Position numbers and translations under genes: made by a program. A DNA stretch of 64,000 nucleotides from Candidatus Roslinia caecavium (GTDB lineage: Bacteria; Bacillota; Clostridia; Monoglobales; Monoglobaceae): the NCBI GenBank assembly GCA_904419955.1, contig CAJFTO010000010.1:1-64000 (forward strand), in the 5' to 3' direction. Positions 44,703-54,404 of this stretch are shown piece by piece. The notes under the pieces were generated by a model that searched no databases, was not told the DNA's origin, and saw only the letters and a list, made by a program, of their open reading frames with translations. Each line of letters opens with the position of its first letter. Within the stretch, counting starts at the first letter, position 1.

Positions 44703-44834
44703 AACGGACTTCCTCCTATTCTTCCTGAATCCTGTTCTTGCCGGATCTGAAAAACGCGCAGACCCGATCCTAAGTTTAGCGCCGGAACTATACTCTCCGG
44801 CGAATGATCCTGCAGCGATCTTAAAAAACGAAAC

Positions 44835-45092
44835 TTATTTCGCTTTCTCGATGATCTCGACCAATCTCCATCTCTTGTCCTTGGACAGCGGTCTGGTCTC
44901 CATCACTCTGACTCTATCGCCTACGCCGCAAACATTGTTCTCATCGTGAGCCTTGAGTCTGTAGGTTCTCTTCATAACCTTGCCGTAAAGCGGGTGCTTG
45001 ATCCTCTCTCTGATCGCAACGACGATCGTCTTATCCATCTTGTCGCTTACAACATGACCTACGCGAGTCTTGCGGTAATTACGTTCACTCAT
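44835..45092 (-). CDS. rpsQ: 30S ribosomal protein S17
   Basis: An 85-residue OB-fold protein with [33 protein letters not shown] and the [23 protein letters not shown] block. Standard length and place after rpmC. Confidence 0.97.
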   Translation of the reverse strand: MSERNYRKTRVGHVVSDKMDKTIVVAIRERIKHPLYGKVMKRTYRLKAHDENNVCGVGDRVRVMETRPLSKDKRWRLVEIIEKAK

Positions 45093-45105
45093 CTATCTGC
45101 ACCTC

Positions 45106-45318
45106 CTACGCGTTAAGGTTTGTATTCAAACCCAGCTCTTTTTCTTTTAACACCGTTTTAGCCCTAGCAATTTCTTTCTTAACGCTCGCCATTCTCATCG
45201 GATTATCGAGTTGGTTGGTTGCGTTTTGAAAACGTAGGTTGAAAAGTTCTTCCTTTAGGTCCTTTATTCTATCTTCAATTTCCTGTGTAGAAAGGTCTCT
45301 GATTTCTTGGATCTTCAT
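45106..45318 (-). CDS. rpmC: 50S ribosomal protein L29
   Basis: A 70-residue helical hairpin protein near the tunnel exit, where trigger factor and SRP dock. Landmarks: [41 protein letters not shown]. Its start overlaps the rplP stop region by one base. Confidence 0.97.
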   Translation of the reverse strand: MKIQEIRDLSTQEIEDRIKDLKEELFNLRFQNATNQLDNPMRMASVKKEIARAKTVLKEKELGLNTNLNA

Positions 45319-45749
45319 TAACTATCACCTTCCGTTTCTTGATCAGCTTTTCTGACAAACTTACACTTAAGCGGCAGTTTGTGCATAGCGAGACGAAGCG
45401 CTTCGCGCGCGACTTCTTCGCTCACGCCGCCTATCTCGAACATAACTCTGCCCGGTTTAACGACTGCTACCCAGTACTCGGGCGAACCTTTACCGCTACC
45501 CATACGAGTCTCGGCCGGTTTTGCCGTTACCGGCTTATCCGGGAATATCTTTATCCATACCTTACCGCCTCTCTTGGTGTAACGCGTCATAGCGACACGA
45601 GCGGCCTCGATCTGATTGCTTGTTATCCATGCGGGGCTTGTAGCCTGAATTCCGTACTCGCCGTATACGACTTTATTGCCGCGGTGAGCCTCGCCCTTCA
45701 TTCTGCCGCGCATAACTTTTCTATGTTTAACTCTCTTTGGCGATAACAT
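45318..45749 (-). CDS. rplP: 50S ribosomal protein L16
   Basis: Organises the A-site region of the large subunit. The 143-residue protein has [21 protein letters not shown] and the [27 protein letters not shown] block. Its start shares one base with the rpsC stop (TAATG overlap), so the genes are translationally coupled. Confidence 0.98.
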   Translation of the reverse strand: MLSPKRVKHRKVMRGRMKGEAHRGNKVVYGEYGIQATSPAWITSNQIEAARVAMTRYTKRGGKVWIKIFPDKPVTAKPAETRMGSGKGSPEYWVAVVKPGRVMFEIGGVSEEVAREALRLAMHKLPLKCKFVRKADQETEGDS

Positions 45750-46477
45750 TATTTTCTGCCCCCTCTCTGCTGTCTCTTAGGAGCGTCCGATCTTCTGCCC
45801 TCCGGTCTTCTTCTCGGAGTCGTCTCTCTTGTGGTCGCGCTCTTATTGTCGGCAAGGATCTCGCCCTTGTAGATCCAAACCTTAACGCCGAGCTTACCGT
45901 ACGTCGTGTTAGCTTCTGTAAAGCCGTAGTCGATGTCCGCTCTGAGAGTCTGCAGCGGGATCGTACCCTCGTGATACTGCTCAGTTCTCGCGATCTCGGC
46001 TCCGCCTACGCGACCCGCGACCTGAGTCTTGATACCCTTAGCGCCCATCTTCATGGTTCTGCCCATGCACTGCTTCATAGCCTTTCTGAACGAGATACGT
46101 CTCTCGAGCTGCGAAGCTATGTTCTCTGCGACCAACTGCGCGCTCATGTCCGGAACCTTAACCTCGATGACGTTTAAGATTATCGTCTTGCCCGTCATCT
46201 TTTCGAGTTCCTTCTTGAGCTTTTCTATCTCGGCGCCGCCCTTACCGATTACGATACCGGGCTTTGCGGCGTGGATGAATATTCTTATCTTATTAGCGAA
46301 TTTCTCTATCTCAATTCTTGCAACTCCGGCTTGGAATAACTTCTTTTTCAAGAAAACTCTGAGGTTATAATCCTCAACGAGGCTATCGCCGAAGCTCTTT
46401 TTGTCAGCAAACCAACGAGAATCCCAATCCTTAATTATGCCGACTCTCAGGCCGTGTGGATTAACTTTCTGACCCAT
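45749..46477 (-). CDS. rpsC: 30S ribosomal protein S3
   Basis: Part of the mRNA entry channel with helicase activity. The 242-residue protein has the KH domain ([27 protein letters not shown]) and the C-terminal half ending in a long Arg-rich tail ([24 protein letters not shown]), longer than in many species. Full length. Confidence 0.97.
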   Translation of the reverse strand: MGQKVNPHGLRVGIIKDWDSRWFADKKSFGDSLVEDYNLRVFLKKKLFQAGVARIEIEKFANKIRIFIHAAKPGIVIGKGGAEIEKLKKELEKMTGKTIILNVIEVKVPDMSAQLVAENIASQLERRISFRKAMKQCMGRTMKMGAKGIKTQVAGRVGGAEIARTEQYHEGTIPLQTLRADIDYGFTEANTTYGKLGVKVWIYKGEILADNKSATTRETTPRRRPEGRRSDAPKRQQRGGRK

Positions 46478-46494
46478 GCTTGTTACCTCCTATC

Positions 46495-46830
46495 TTATTC
46501 CCTTTCCTGAAGTTTTACTGTAATATGACTTGTTCTCTTATTAATTCTGAATGCACGTCCCTGCGCTCTCGCCTGTATTCTCTTAAGAGTGGGGCCCTGA
46601 TCCGCGTATATCTCGGAAATATAAAGCTTTTCAACATCCATATTATGGTTGTTCTCAGCGTTAGCGACCGCCGATTTTAAAAGCTTCTCAACGACCGGGC
46701 TCGCAGCCTTGGGAGTATTTCTCAAAATACCTATCGCCTCGCCCACGGTCTTATTTCTTATCAGATCTATCACAACTCTTACTTTTCTCGGCGCAATACG
46801 TACATGAGTAACCTTTGCTACTGCTTCCAT
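46495..46830 (-). CDS. rplV: 50S ribosomal protein L22
   Basis: Lines the peptide exit tunnel with its beta hairpin, where macrolide resistance mutations arise. The 111-residue protein has [25 protein letters not shown] and the basic [17 protein letters not shown] tail. Full length. Confidence 0.98.
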   Translation of the reverse strand: MEAVAKVTHVRIAPRKVRVVIDLIRNKTVGEAIGILRNTPKAASPVVEKLLKSAVANAENNHNMDVEKLYISEIYADQGPTLKRIQARAQGRAFRINKRTSHITVKLQERE

Positions 46831-46886
46831 ATCTGTATGGCTCCTTTCGATTATGCCGGGCTTGGCCGGCTCTTAAAAAAGTATAA

Positions 46887-46931
46887 ATGAACCGTTTCGT
46901 ATTTCGTCTTCTATTTAACCAAACGGTTCAT
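46887..46931 (-). promoter_or_regulatory. 11-bp hairpin between rpsS and rplV
   Basis: ATGAACCGTTT and AAACGGTTCAT pair perfectly with a 23-nt loop, in the 113-base gap before rplV. No T-tract. It may mark an mRNA processing or protein-binding site. Confidence 0.4.
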
Positions 46932-46943
46932 ACCGTATCTTAA

Positions 46944-47216
46944 TTATTTGCTCGTCTTCGCGCCCGCGTGACCTCTGTACGTTCTGGTCGGAGCGAACTC
47001 TCCGAGCTTGTGTCCTACCATGTCCTCGCTAACGTATACCGGAACATGCTTTCTTCCATCATAGACCGCTATGGTGTGACCAACCATATCCGGGAATATT
47101 GTGGAAGCTCTTGACCATGTCTTTATAACATTCTTCTCGTTCTTCTCGTTCATAGCCACTATTCTGGCAAGCAGCTTCTGATCGACGAAAGGACCTTTTT
47201 TAACACTTCTTCCCAT
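46944..47216 (-). CDS. rpsS: 30S ribosomal protein S19
   Basis: A 90-residue protein of the 30S head that contacts A-site t[19 protein letters not shown] start and the [38 protein letters not shown] block are the family signatures. Confidence 0.98.
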   Translation of the reverse strand: MGRSVKKGPFVDQKLLARIVAMNEKNEKNVIKTWSRASTIFPDMVGHTIAVYDGRKHVPVYVSEDMVGHKLGEFAPTRTYRGHAGAKTSK

Positions 47217-47228
47217 GATATCCCCTCC

Positions 47229-48062
47229 TTACTTGGAATTACGTCTCTTGACGATGAACTTGTTGGACTTTTTCTTCTTGTCTCTGGTCTTGTAACCGAG
47301 CGCCGGCTTACCCCACGGGGTTACAGGACTCGGCATACCGATAGGCGACTTACCTTCACCGCCGCCGTGCGGGTGGTCGTTCGGGTTCATGACTACGCCG
47401 CGAACCGTGGGACGGAAGCCCATGTGACGTTTTCTGCCGGCCTTACCGATGTTGATGTTCTCGTGGTCGGTGTTTCCTACTTGGCCGATCGTCGCGCGGC
47501 AGTTAAGTCTGATCATTCTTACCTCGCCGCTTGGGAGTCTTACCTGAGCGAAATCGCCCTCTTTAGCCATCAGCTGAGCCGTGTTGCCCGCGCTGCGAAC
47601 AAGCTGGCCGCCCTTGCCGGGGCTGAGCTCGATATTGTATATCATAGTACCGACCGGGATATTCTTAAGTTCCATAGCGTTGCCCGGTTTGATATCCGCG
47701 CCTTCGCCGGATATTACTACGTCGCCTTTTTTAAGTCCGAGGGGAGCGATGATATATGTCTTTGTTCCGTCCTCGTACTTAAGAAGCGCGATGTTCGCCG
47801 ATCTGTTCGGATCGTATTCTATGGACTGTACGGTAGCTTCCATACCGTCCTTGTTTCTCTTAAAGTCTATTACTCTGTATTTTCTCTTGGCGCCGCCGCC
47901 GCGATGTCTAACGGTTATTCTACCATACGAGTTACGGCCCGCTTTGCTGTGCATAGGACGAAGCAAAGATTTCTCGGGAGCGACCTTATCGATCTCCTCG
48001 AATGTAGAAACAGTCATGTGACGCAGCGAAGGCGTTGTAGGATTATAACTTTTTATACCCAT
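47229..48062 (-). CDS. rplB: 50S ribosomal protein L2
   Basis: Essential for subunit association and peptidyl transfer. The 277-residue protein has [26 protein letters not shown] and the [22 protein letters not shown]-terminal signature (including the conserved histidine). Full length. Confidence 0.98.
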   Translation of the reverse strand: MGIKSYNPTTPSLRHMTVSTFEEIDKVAPEKSLLRPMHSKAGRNSYGRITVRHRGGGAKRKYRVIDFKRNKDGMEATVQSIEYDPNRSANIALLKYEDGTKTYIIAPLGLKKGDVVISGEGADIKPGNAMELKNIPVGTMIYNIELSPGKGGQLVRSAGNTAQLMAKEGDFAQVRLPSGEVRMIRLNCRATIGQVGNTDHENINIGKAGRKRHMGFRPTVRGVVMNPNDHPHGGGEGKSPIGMPSPVTPWGKPALGYKTRDKKKKSNKFIVKRRNSK

Positions 48063-48100
48063 TTTTATTTCTCCTTATCTGCAAATTTCAAGATCGCCTC

Positions 48101-48385
48101 TTACGCCTCGAACAGCTCTATAGTCTTGCTTGACGGCGTGAGCTTTACGACGGCCTTCTTCCAGTCCGCTCTCTTGCCGTAGAACACGCCCTGTCTCTTG
48201 GGCTTGCCTTTGTAGTTGATCGTGGTCACTTTCTCGACCTCGACCTTAAAGATCTCTTCAACGGCTTTCTTTATCTCGATCTTATTTGCGTTTTTAGCAA
48301 CCTCGAAGGTGTACTTTCTGTCTGCAACCTGATCCATGCTTTTCTCGGTTATTATAGGTCTTCTGATAATATCATGAGCTACCAT
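48101..48385 (-). CDS. rplW: 50S ribosomal protein L23
   Basis: A 94-residue protein at the tunnel exit, the docking site of trigger factor. [17 protein letters not shown] start and the [19 protein letters not shown] block are seen. Its start overlaps the rplD stop by one base (TAATG). Confidence 0.97.
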   Translation of the reverse strand: MVAHDIIRRPIITEKSMDQVADRKYTFEVAKNANKIEIKKAVEEIFKVEVEKVTTINYKGKPKRQGVFYGKRADWKKAVVKLTPSSKTIELFEA

Positions 48386-49008
48386 TATGCGTACACCTCC
48401 TCAAGTTTCGCTACTGCGTCTTTTAATATTATGCATTTTGTGTGGTTCAGCACCTCGTAGGTGTTTATCGAACCGACGTAAGTCGTATCGACGCCTCTGA
48501 TGTTTCTCGCCGAAGCCACGACCTTCTTATCGTTCTCGGGAAGAACTATCAAAGCCTTCTCGGTAACGTTTAAGTTCTTCAGCATCGAGCTTATCTGCTT
48601 TGTCTTAAACTCGTCGCATTTAAGACCGTCGAGTACGATTATCTCGTTCTCGTTCGCCTTTGAAGAAAGCGCGGACTTCAGAGCGAGTCTTCTCACTTTC
48701 TTGTTTACTGCGTATCTGTAATCTCTGGGCTTGGGACCTATAGCGACGCCGCCGCCTGTCCACTGCGGAGCGCGGATACTACCCTGTCTTGCGCGGCCCG
48801 TGCCCTTCTGTCTCCAAGGCTTGATACCGCCGCCGCGAACTTCGGTACGAGTTTTTGTCGACTGGGTGCCCTGTCTCTGGTTCGCAAGATAGTTAACTAC
48901 TACCTCGTGCATTACGTCGGCGTTTACCTCGACGCCGAAAACCTTATCGCTTAATTCCATGCTGCCGACCACCTGGCCTTCAGCGTTGTATATATCTACT
49001 GTAGGCAT
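48385..49008 (-). CDS. rplD: 50S ribosomal protein L4
   Basis: Tunnel protein, and the repressor of the S10 operon in gamma-proteobacteria. The 207-residue protein has [45 protein letters not shown]. Full length. Confidence 0.97.
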   Translation of the reverse strand: MPTVDIYNAEGQVVGSMELSDKVFGVEVNADVMHEVVVNYLANQRQGTQSTKTRTEVRGGGIKPWRQKGTGRARQGSIRAPQWTGGGVAIGPKPRDYRYAVNKKVRRLALKSALSSKANENEIIVLDGLKCDEFKTKQISSMLKNLNVTEKALIVLPENDKKVVASARNIRGVDTTYVGSINTYEVLNHTKCIILKDAVAKLEEVYA

Positions 49009-49034
49009 GTCTTATATCCTCCTTCCTCTGCGGC

Positions 49035-49670
49035 TTAGGCTTTTGCCTTTACTGCGTTCTTCACAACAACCAAACCGCCCTTAGGTCCCGGAATGGAACC
49101 CTTAACCAGCAGAAGATTGCGTTCTTCATCTATCTTAACAAGGTCGAGATTCTGGATCGTGACCTTATCTACGCCATAATGTCCGGGCATCTTCTTACCC
49201 TTGAACACTCTCGACGGATCCGAACAAGCTCCGAGAGAACCGGGGCCTCTGTGATAGTGCGAACCGTGAGTCATAGGACCTCTGTGAGTTCCCCATCTCT
49301 TGATCGCGCCCGCGTAACCGTGACCTTTGCTTGTTCCGGTAACGTCTACCAGCTCGCCGCCTGTGAACTGCGAAACCGTGAGCTCGTCGCCGACGTTCAG
49401 TTCAGCCGCGTTGTCGAGCTTGAACTCCTTCAAATACTTCTTAACGGGCACGTTCGCCTTAGCGAAATGACCCTTTTCCGGTTTGTTGGTTCTTGAAGCC
49501 TTCTTGTCTTCAAAACCGACCTGTACGGCGCTATAGCCGTCTACCTCTTCGGTCTTCTTCTGTACGACCGAGCAAGGACCGGCCTGGATGACCGAAACCG
49601 GGATCAGAACTCCGTCTTCCGTGAAGATCTGAGTCATACCAATCTTTTTACCTAAGATTGCCTTTTTCAT
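49035..49670 (-). CDS. rplC: 50S ribosomal protein L3
   Basis: Early assembly protein near the peptidyl transferase centre. The 211-residue protein has [16 protein letters not shown] and the [36 protein letters not shown] block. Full length. Confidence 0.98.
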   Translation of the reverse strand: MKKAILGKKIGMTQIFTEDGVLIPVSVIQAGPCSVVQKKTEEVDGYSAVQVGFEDKKASRTNKPEKGHFAKANVPVKKYLKEFKLDNAAELNVGDELTVSQFTGGELVDVTGTSKGHGYAGAIKRWGTHRGPMTHGSHYHRGPGSLGACSDPSRVFKGKKMPGHYGVDKVTIQNLDLVKIDEERNLLLVKGSIPGPKGGLVVVKNAVKAKA

Positions 49671-49792
49671 AAAATTTTCCTCCTATTTACACAGGCATCG
49701 GCTTAACATAAGCTTACCTGCGGGCCATTGGTTGACTATGCGCCAACGTAGCCAAAATTTTTAATTATTTTTCTTAAAAAAGTCGGCCGAAG

Positions 49793-50098
49793 TTAGATCT
49801 TGAGCTCGATATCTACGCCGGCCGGCAGATCGAGGTGCTTAAGCGCGTCGATCGTCTTTGCGCTCGGGCTCAGCACGTCTATGAGTCTCTTGTGGGTTCT
49901 GAGTTCGAACTGCTCGCGCGAGTCCTTATACTTGTGAACCGCTCTTAAGATCGTAACGACTTCTTTTCTGGTCGGAAGCGGAACCGGACCCGATACCTTT
50001 GCTCCCGTTCTTTTTACTGTTTCCACTATCTTGGCCGCGCTCTGGTCGATCAAGTTGTGGTCGTAAGATTTTAATCTGATTCTGATTCTCTCTGCCAT
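49793..50098 (-). CDS. rpsJ: 30S ribosomal protein S10
   Basis: First gene of the S10 operon; S10 is also NusE, a partner of NusB and NusG in antitermination. The 101-residue protein has [47 protein letters not shown]. The ATG is preceded by AAGGAGG. Not preceded by tuf or fusA, unlike in many Firmicutes. Confidence 0.98.
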   Translation of the reverse strand: MAERIRIRLKSYDHNLIDQSAAKIVETVKRTGAKVSGPVPLPTRKEVVTILRAVHKYKDSREQFELRTHKRLIDVLSPSAKTIDALKHLDLPAGVDIELKI

Positions 50099-50440
50099 TG
50101 TGAGAATACCCTCCTTAATTTAATTAAGTATAATGTTGACACCGTGCCGGGCGTTTTGCACGGACTGCAAAATTAAACCCGAAGCCAGTATTCGGTAACG
50201 AATTTCGGTTTCGGGACTTTTATACACAGTTTTACCTAAGCGTATCTCCTGCTTTAGGACATAGTCCCGCGGAGAACGCCGAACAAAACTCTCTGTATTA
50301 ATTTAGAAGTGTGACCTTCCGCCCTGTTTTCAAAACCGGACAATCTCCTCCGAAATTTCCAGAGCCCAAACGGCTATATCCGCCGCAAATTCGGACTCCG
50401 CCACCTCCGGAATCATCGTATGTCTTTGTCACGCTTGTCT
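50099..50440 (-). promoter_or_regulatory. Structured leader of the S10 operon
   Basis: About 335 nt from the promoter to rpsJ. The RNA can form CCTAA-GC/GCTTAGG and GGGACT/AGTCCC stems, then CCCGAA (minus strand 50215-50210) with TTCGGG (50183-50178) followed by TTTAATTTT, which looks like a terminator or attenuator, and finally CCGTGC/GCACGG. A 28-codon open frame (50330-50416) lacks a ribosome binding site. Firmicute S10 leaders are known to be conserved in structure; whether this one is related needs a covariance search. Confidence 0.55.
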
Positions 50441-50469
50441 ATTATACTATCCAAAAAACTCTTTGTCAA
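50441..50469 (-). promoter_or_regulatory. Consensus promoter of the S10-spc-alpha cluster
   Basis: Minus strand: TTGACA (50469-50464), 17-base spacer, TATAAT (50446-50441): a perfect match. Start near 50434. The stretch 50470-50727 up to the HIT gene shows no gene and no clear HIT terminator. Confidence 0.92.
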
Positions 50470-50727
50470 GTTTTTTTTCGGTCAAATATGTACAAATTAC
50501 ATATTTTTGCGCCGTTTTTTTAGTACAAATGCAACATTCGCCTTATCCGGAAAATACCGGCCGCCGCTAAATAACATCCCTATCGGCTCCCGCCGCGTAT
50601 CTTCCTATATATTATCCGCTATATTATCGATCTCATTACTATTATTTATCAACTCGATCAATTCTAAACATAAAGGACGCGCCGGCAGACGTTCCGCCGA
50701 CGCTTCCTATAATATATTCGCATTGGT

Positions 50728-51069
50728 TTAACCCGGAGGCCAGCCGAGATTCCTGCCGCCGAGCAGATGGAAGTGCAGATGTCCGACGGTCTGACCGCCC
50801 ATGACTCCGCAGTTGTTAACGACCCGGTATCCGTCCTCGGCTATGCCGCGCTCTTTGGCTATCTTGGGAACGGCCTCGAATATTTTCGCAACGAGCGCGG
50901 AGTTCTCCGCGTTTATCTCGTTCGCCGAAGTTATATGCTCCTTCGGTACGATCACGACGTGCTCGGGCGCCTGAGGCGAAATATCCAAAAACGCGTATAC
51001 GTATTCGTCCTCGTATACCTTAGTCGAAGGAACTTCTCCCGCGATTATTTTACAAAATAGGCAATCCAT
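50728..51069 (-). CDS. HIT-family nucleotide hydrolase
   Basis: A 113-residue HinT-like protein that splits nucleoside phosphoramidates. The active-site motif is GHLHFHLLGGR (HxHxH) near the C-terminus, and CLFCKIIAGEVPS at the N-terminus carries a Cys pair. The ATG at 51069 follows AGGAGGTGAAAACA; three further in-frame codons upstream would use a GTG inside that site and are unlikely. It follows alaS at 38 bases. Confidence 0.93.
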   Translation of the reverse strand: MDCLFCKIIAGEVPSTKVYEDEYVYAFLDISPQAPEHVVIVPKEHITSANEINAENSALVAKIFEAVPKIAKERGIAEDGYRVVNNCGVMGGQTVGHLHFHLLGGRNLGWPPG

Positions 51070-51107
51070 TGTTTTCACCTCCTTATAGATCGATCGATTA
51101 ACTCCGT

Positions 51108-53753
51108 TTATTTCTTACTCTCGGACTTAAGCCTTATAAGTATATCCTTAACGCCGCTAAGCGCTTCGTTTACCTTTTCGGGGTTCTTGCCGCCGGCCTG
51201 GGCGCTGTCCGGCTTACCGCCGCCGCCTCCGCCGAGCTGTTTCGCAACTTCGGAGATTATCCTGCCCGCGTGCGCGCCGCTCTTCACCGCGTCCTTGGTC
51301 GCCATAGAAACGAGGTTGACCTTGCCTCCCGCTTTGGACGCCAGAACGATCAGCGCGTTGGATACGCTCTCTTTGACCTTATCGCCCACTTCGCGCATGG
51401 TGTTCATATCCATGCCGTCGTCGAGGAGTTTCGCGATAACTTTGATCCCGTCTACCTCCTCGGCTCCGTCCGCTATCCCGGCGGTCGCGCCTTGGGCGAG
51501 TTTGCTCTTAAGCCTCTCTATTTCATGCTTCTGTTCTTTAAGCTCCTCCGAAACGCTCTCCGCGCGGCTTACCAGGCTTGACGGATTCGTCCTCAGGATC
51601 TCCGCGGTCTTATTTATCGTCTCGTCTTTTTCGTTGATGAGGTTGAGTATCTCCGCTCCGGTCACGCCTTCGATACGTCTGACTCCCGCGGCCACTCCGG
51701 CCTCAGATGTTATCTGCATCAGTCCGAGCGCTCCTGTGTTGGCCGCGTGACAGCCGCCGCACAGCTCTATGCTGTAATCGTCTATCTTTACGACTCTGAC
51801 CACGTCGCCGTACTTCTCGCTGAACAGAGCCATAGCCCCCATATCGCGCGCCGCCTTCTGGTCCATCTCCATAGTCTCGACGTCGATCGCCTCGAATATC
51901 TTTTGGTTTACGAGCTTGCCGACCTCCGTAAGCTCTTCCTTAGTCATAGGCGCGAAGTGAGAGAAGTCGAATCTGAATCTCTTCTCGTCTACGTACGAAC
52001 CGGACTGGACTACATGGTTGCCGAGAACCTTTCTGAGCGCGGCCTGGATAAGGTGGACCGCAGTGTGGTTTCGTCTTATAGCTTCGCGTTTAGCCGCGTC
52101 TATCTTGGTAGTAACTTTATCGCCTACGCTTACGGCCCCGGATAGAACTTTGCCCTTATGCAGGAACTTGCCGTTCTGCTTCTTCACGTCGGTCACGGCG
52201 ATCTTACAATCTTCGCCCTCGATTACTCCGGTATCGGCTACCTGACCGCCGCTCTCCGCGTAGAACGTCGTTCTGTCGAGTACGAGCGTTACCTCGTCTC
52301 CTTCGCTCGCCTTCTCTACTCTCTCTCCGCCGACGCTTATGCCTAAGACCTCGGCCTCTTCTTCATATTTAGTATATCCGTCGAATACGGTGTTTCCCTC
52401 TATGGATTTAAATATATCGTCCTCCCAAGCGGCGCCCTCCATATCTCCGCGCGCCTGTCTTGCGCGTTCGCGCTGCTCGGTCATCAGATCCTCAAAGGTT
52501 TTTTCCGCGACCGTCATCCCCTGCTCTTCGAGGATCTCTTTGGTCAGGTCTATGGGGAAGCCGTAGGTGTCGTATAACTTAAACGCCTTATCGCCGTCCA
52601 GTTCGGTCTTGCCCGCCTGTTTAAGCTCGTCTATATACTGCTTAAGTATCTCTATTCCCTGGTCGATCGTCTCGGCGAATCTCTCTTCCTCGGTCTTTAT
52701 TACCTTTTCTATATATTCAAATTTATCCTCGAGCTCAGGGTACGCGCTCTTAGATTCCTCGGCCACCACTTTAGCCAGCTTATATAAAAACGTTCCGTCT
52801 ATACCGAGGAGCTTGCCGTGTCTCGCTGCGCGTCTTAACAGACGTCTTAGGACGTAGCCCCTGCCCTCGTTCGAGGGGAGCACTCCGTCGGATACGAGGA
52901 ACACCGTGCTTCTTATATGGTCTGTGATAACTCTTAGGGATACGTCGTTCTTCTCGCTGTCTCCGTATTTGACCCCGGCGGTCTCGGCCGCGCTGTCGAG
53001 CACCTTTCTTATAGTGTCTACCTCGAATATAGAGGTGACGCCCTGCATTATGCAGGCTATCCTCTCAAGCCCCATTCCGGTGTCTATGTTCGGATGCGCG
53101 AGCTTGTTGTAATTTCCGTCCTCGTCCTTGTCGAACTGAGTGAATACGAGGTTCCAGAACTCGACGTATCTGTCGCAGTCGCAGCCCACCTTACAGTCCG
53201 GCTTTCCGCAGCCGTATTCTTCGCCCCTGTCGTAGTATATCTCGGAACACGGACCGCACGGACCCGTGCCGATCTCCCAGAAGTTGTCCTCCTTACCCAT
53301 ATATACTATACGGTCTCTGTCGACGCCTACTTTTTTCGTCCATATCTCAACCGCTTCTTCGTCGCCTTCGTACACGCTCACCCAGAGCCTGTCCGTCGGG
53401 ATCTCCAAGACCTTGGTCACGAACTCCCAAGCCCAGCTCGTAGCTTCGCTCTTAAAATAGTCGCCGAACGAAAAGTTGCCGAGCATCTCGAAAAACGTGC
53501 CGTGGCGCGCTGTGTGACCGACGTTTTCTATATCCGCGGTCCTTATGCACTTCTGGCAGGTAGTGACCCGCTTGGACGGCGGCGTCTCCTTGCCTGTAAA
53601 ATACGGCTTAAGCGGCGCCATTCCCGCGTTTATCAGCAAAAGGCTCGCGTCGCTCTGCGGCACCAGAGGGAACGACGGCAGACGCAGATGGCCTTTGCTC
53701 TCGAAAAACGATAAATATTTCTCTCGGATCTCATTCAAACCTAATTTCTGCAT
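51108..53753 (-). CDS. alaS: Alanyl-tRNA synthetase
   Basis: Charges tRNA-Ala. The 881-residue protein has the class II catalytic domain (KGHLRLPSFPLVP, TCQKCIRT, HHTARHGTFFEMLGNFSFGDYF-type block), the editing domain with HTAVHL (near residue 565) and CGGCHAANTG (near residue 666), and the C-terminal coiled-coil/DHHA1 region with GGGGGGKPDSAQAGG. Full length. The gap to the DUF4364 gene upstream is only 63 bases, so there is no room for a T-box leader directly ahead of it. Confidence 0.98.
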   Translation of the reverse strand: MQKLGLNEIREKYLSFFESKGHLRLPSFPLVPQSDASLLLINAGMAPLKPYFTGKETPPSKRVTTCQKCIRTADIENVGHTARHGTFFEMLGNFSFGDYFKSEATSWAWEFVTKVLEIPTDRLWVSVYEGDEEAVEIWTKKVGVDRDRIVYMGKEDNFWEIGTGPCGPCSEIYYDRGEEYGCGKPDCKVGCDCDRYVEFWNLVFTQFDKDEDGNYNKLAHPNIDTGMGLERIACIMQGVTSIFEVDTIRKVLDSAAETAGVKYGDSEKNDVSLRVITDHIRSTVFLVSDGVLPSNEGRGYVLRRLLRRAARHGKLLGIDGTFLYKLAKVVAEESKSAYPELEDKFEYIEKVIKTEEERFAETIDQGIEILKQYIDELKQAGKTELDGDKAFKLYDTYGFPIDLTKEILEEQGMTVAEKTFEDLMTEQRERARQARGDMEGAAWEDDIFKSIEGNTVFDGYTKYEEEAEVLGISVGGERVEKASEGDEVTLVLDRTTFYAESGGQVADTGVIEGEDCKIAVTDVKKQNGKFLHKGKVLSGAVSVGDKVTTKIDAAKREAIRRNHTAVHLIQAALRKVLGNHVVQSGSYVDEKRFRFDFSHFAPMTKEELTEVGKLVNQKIFEAIDVETMEMDQKAARDMGAMALFSEKYGDVVRVVKIDDYSIELCGGCHAANTGALGLMQITSEAGVAAGVRRIEGVTGAEILNLINEKDETINKTAEILRTNPSSLVSRAESVSEELKEQKHEIERLKSKLAQGATAGIADGAEEVDGIKVIAKLLDDGMDMNTMREVGDKVKESVSNALIVLASKAGGKVNLVSMATKDAVKSGAHAGRIISEVAKQLGGGGGGKPDSAQAGGKNPEKVNEALSGVKDILIRLKSESKK

Positions 53754-53816
53754 TTTTAATTACCCCATCTATTATAAAATGTAAAATCAATAAATTTAAT
53801 TATATCAATTGTAAAT

Positions 53817-54338
53817 CTATTCGTCAAGTATTTTAAGCGTCTGGGCATATATCTCATCCGCCTTCTTTTTCATCGACGCTATCATCCTCTCCGCGTCCGC
53901 TCTGCCGCCGGTCTCGAGCCTCAGCTCCATTATCGGACTGCCGAGATCCAGTATCTGCATCGACGCCATGTACCTCCCGCTCGCCGCCGGGAGTATCTCG
54001 CACACAACGGCGTTCGGGTTGGTCTGAGTCTCGTATTTCATGCCCGAGACCGCGTCGTTTATCCTGTCTCTTATGCTGGCCGGAACCCGCCTTGAAAAGA
54101 ACTCGTTAGTGTCCTTTCCCTTGCCGGTCAGCCTGAAAGCTTCCTCGCCCCGGTAGTTCACCCTCTCGGCATAATTATCCTCTATAAGCTCGGCGAGCAT
54201 CTCCGCGAGCTCGAAATACCCCATGACGTTCTTGTCCCAAGTGAGAACCTCGCAGAGCAGAGACATGCTCATCGGTTCCACGTTCTTCTCCAGCGTATAC
54301 AATATAGCGAACTTCATCTCGTCTTTTTCCAAATACAT
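53817..54338 (-). CDS. DUF4364 family protein
   Basis: A 173-residue cytoplasmic protein found in Clostridia, usually near alaS. N-terminal winged-helix-like part (KFAILYTLEKNVEPMSMSLLCEVL, LAEMLAELIEDNYAERVNYRGEEAFRLTGKGKD) and a C-terminal beta-rich part. The role is unknown, possibly regulatory. Probably cotranscribed with alaS. Confidence 0.85.
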   Translation of the reverse strand: MYLEKDEMKFAILYTLEKNVEPMSMSLLCEVLTWDKNVMGYFELAEMLAELIEDNYAERVNYRGEEAFRLTGKGKDTNEFFSRRVPASIRDRINDAVSGMKYETQTNPNAVVCEILPAASGRYMASMQILDLGSPIMELRLETGGRADAERMIASMKKKADEIYAQTLKILDE

Positions 54339-54404
54339 TAAGACGGCCCCCTATCCTGTAAAATCAATTCTTTATAGGCGCCGCCCGGCTAAAGCGAACG
54401 GCTC

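Noticed and set aside
50330-50416. 28-codon frame in the S10 leader (acidic peptide starting MIPEVAESEF)
   Set aside because: No ribosome binding site, and the sequence is covered by stems of the leader. Kept only as a remark in the leader entry.
51108-53816. T-box riboswitch ahead of alaS
   Set aside because: Only 63 bases separate alaS from the upstream gene, with no specifier loop or T-box core visible.
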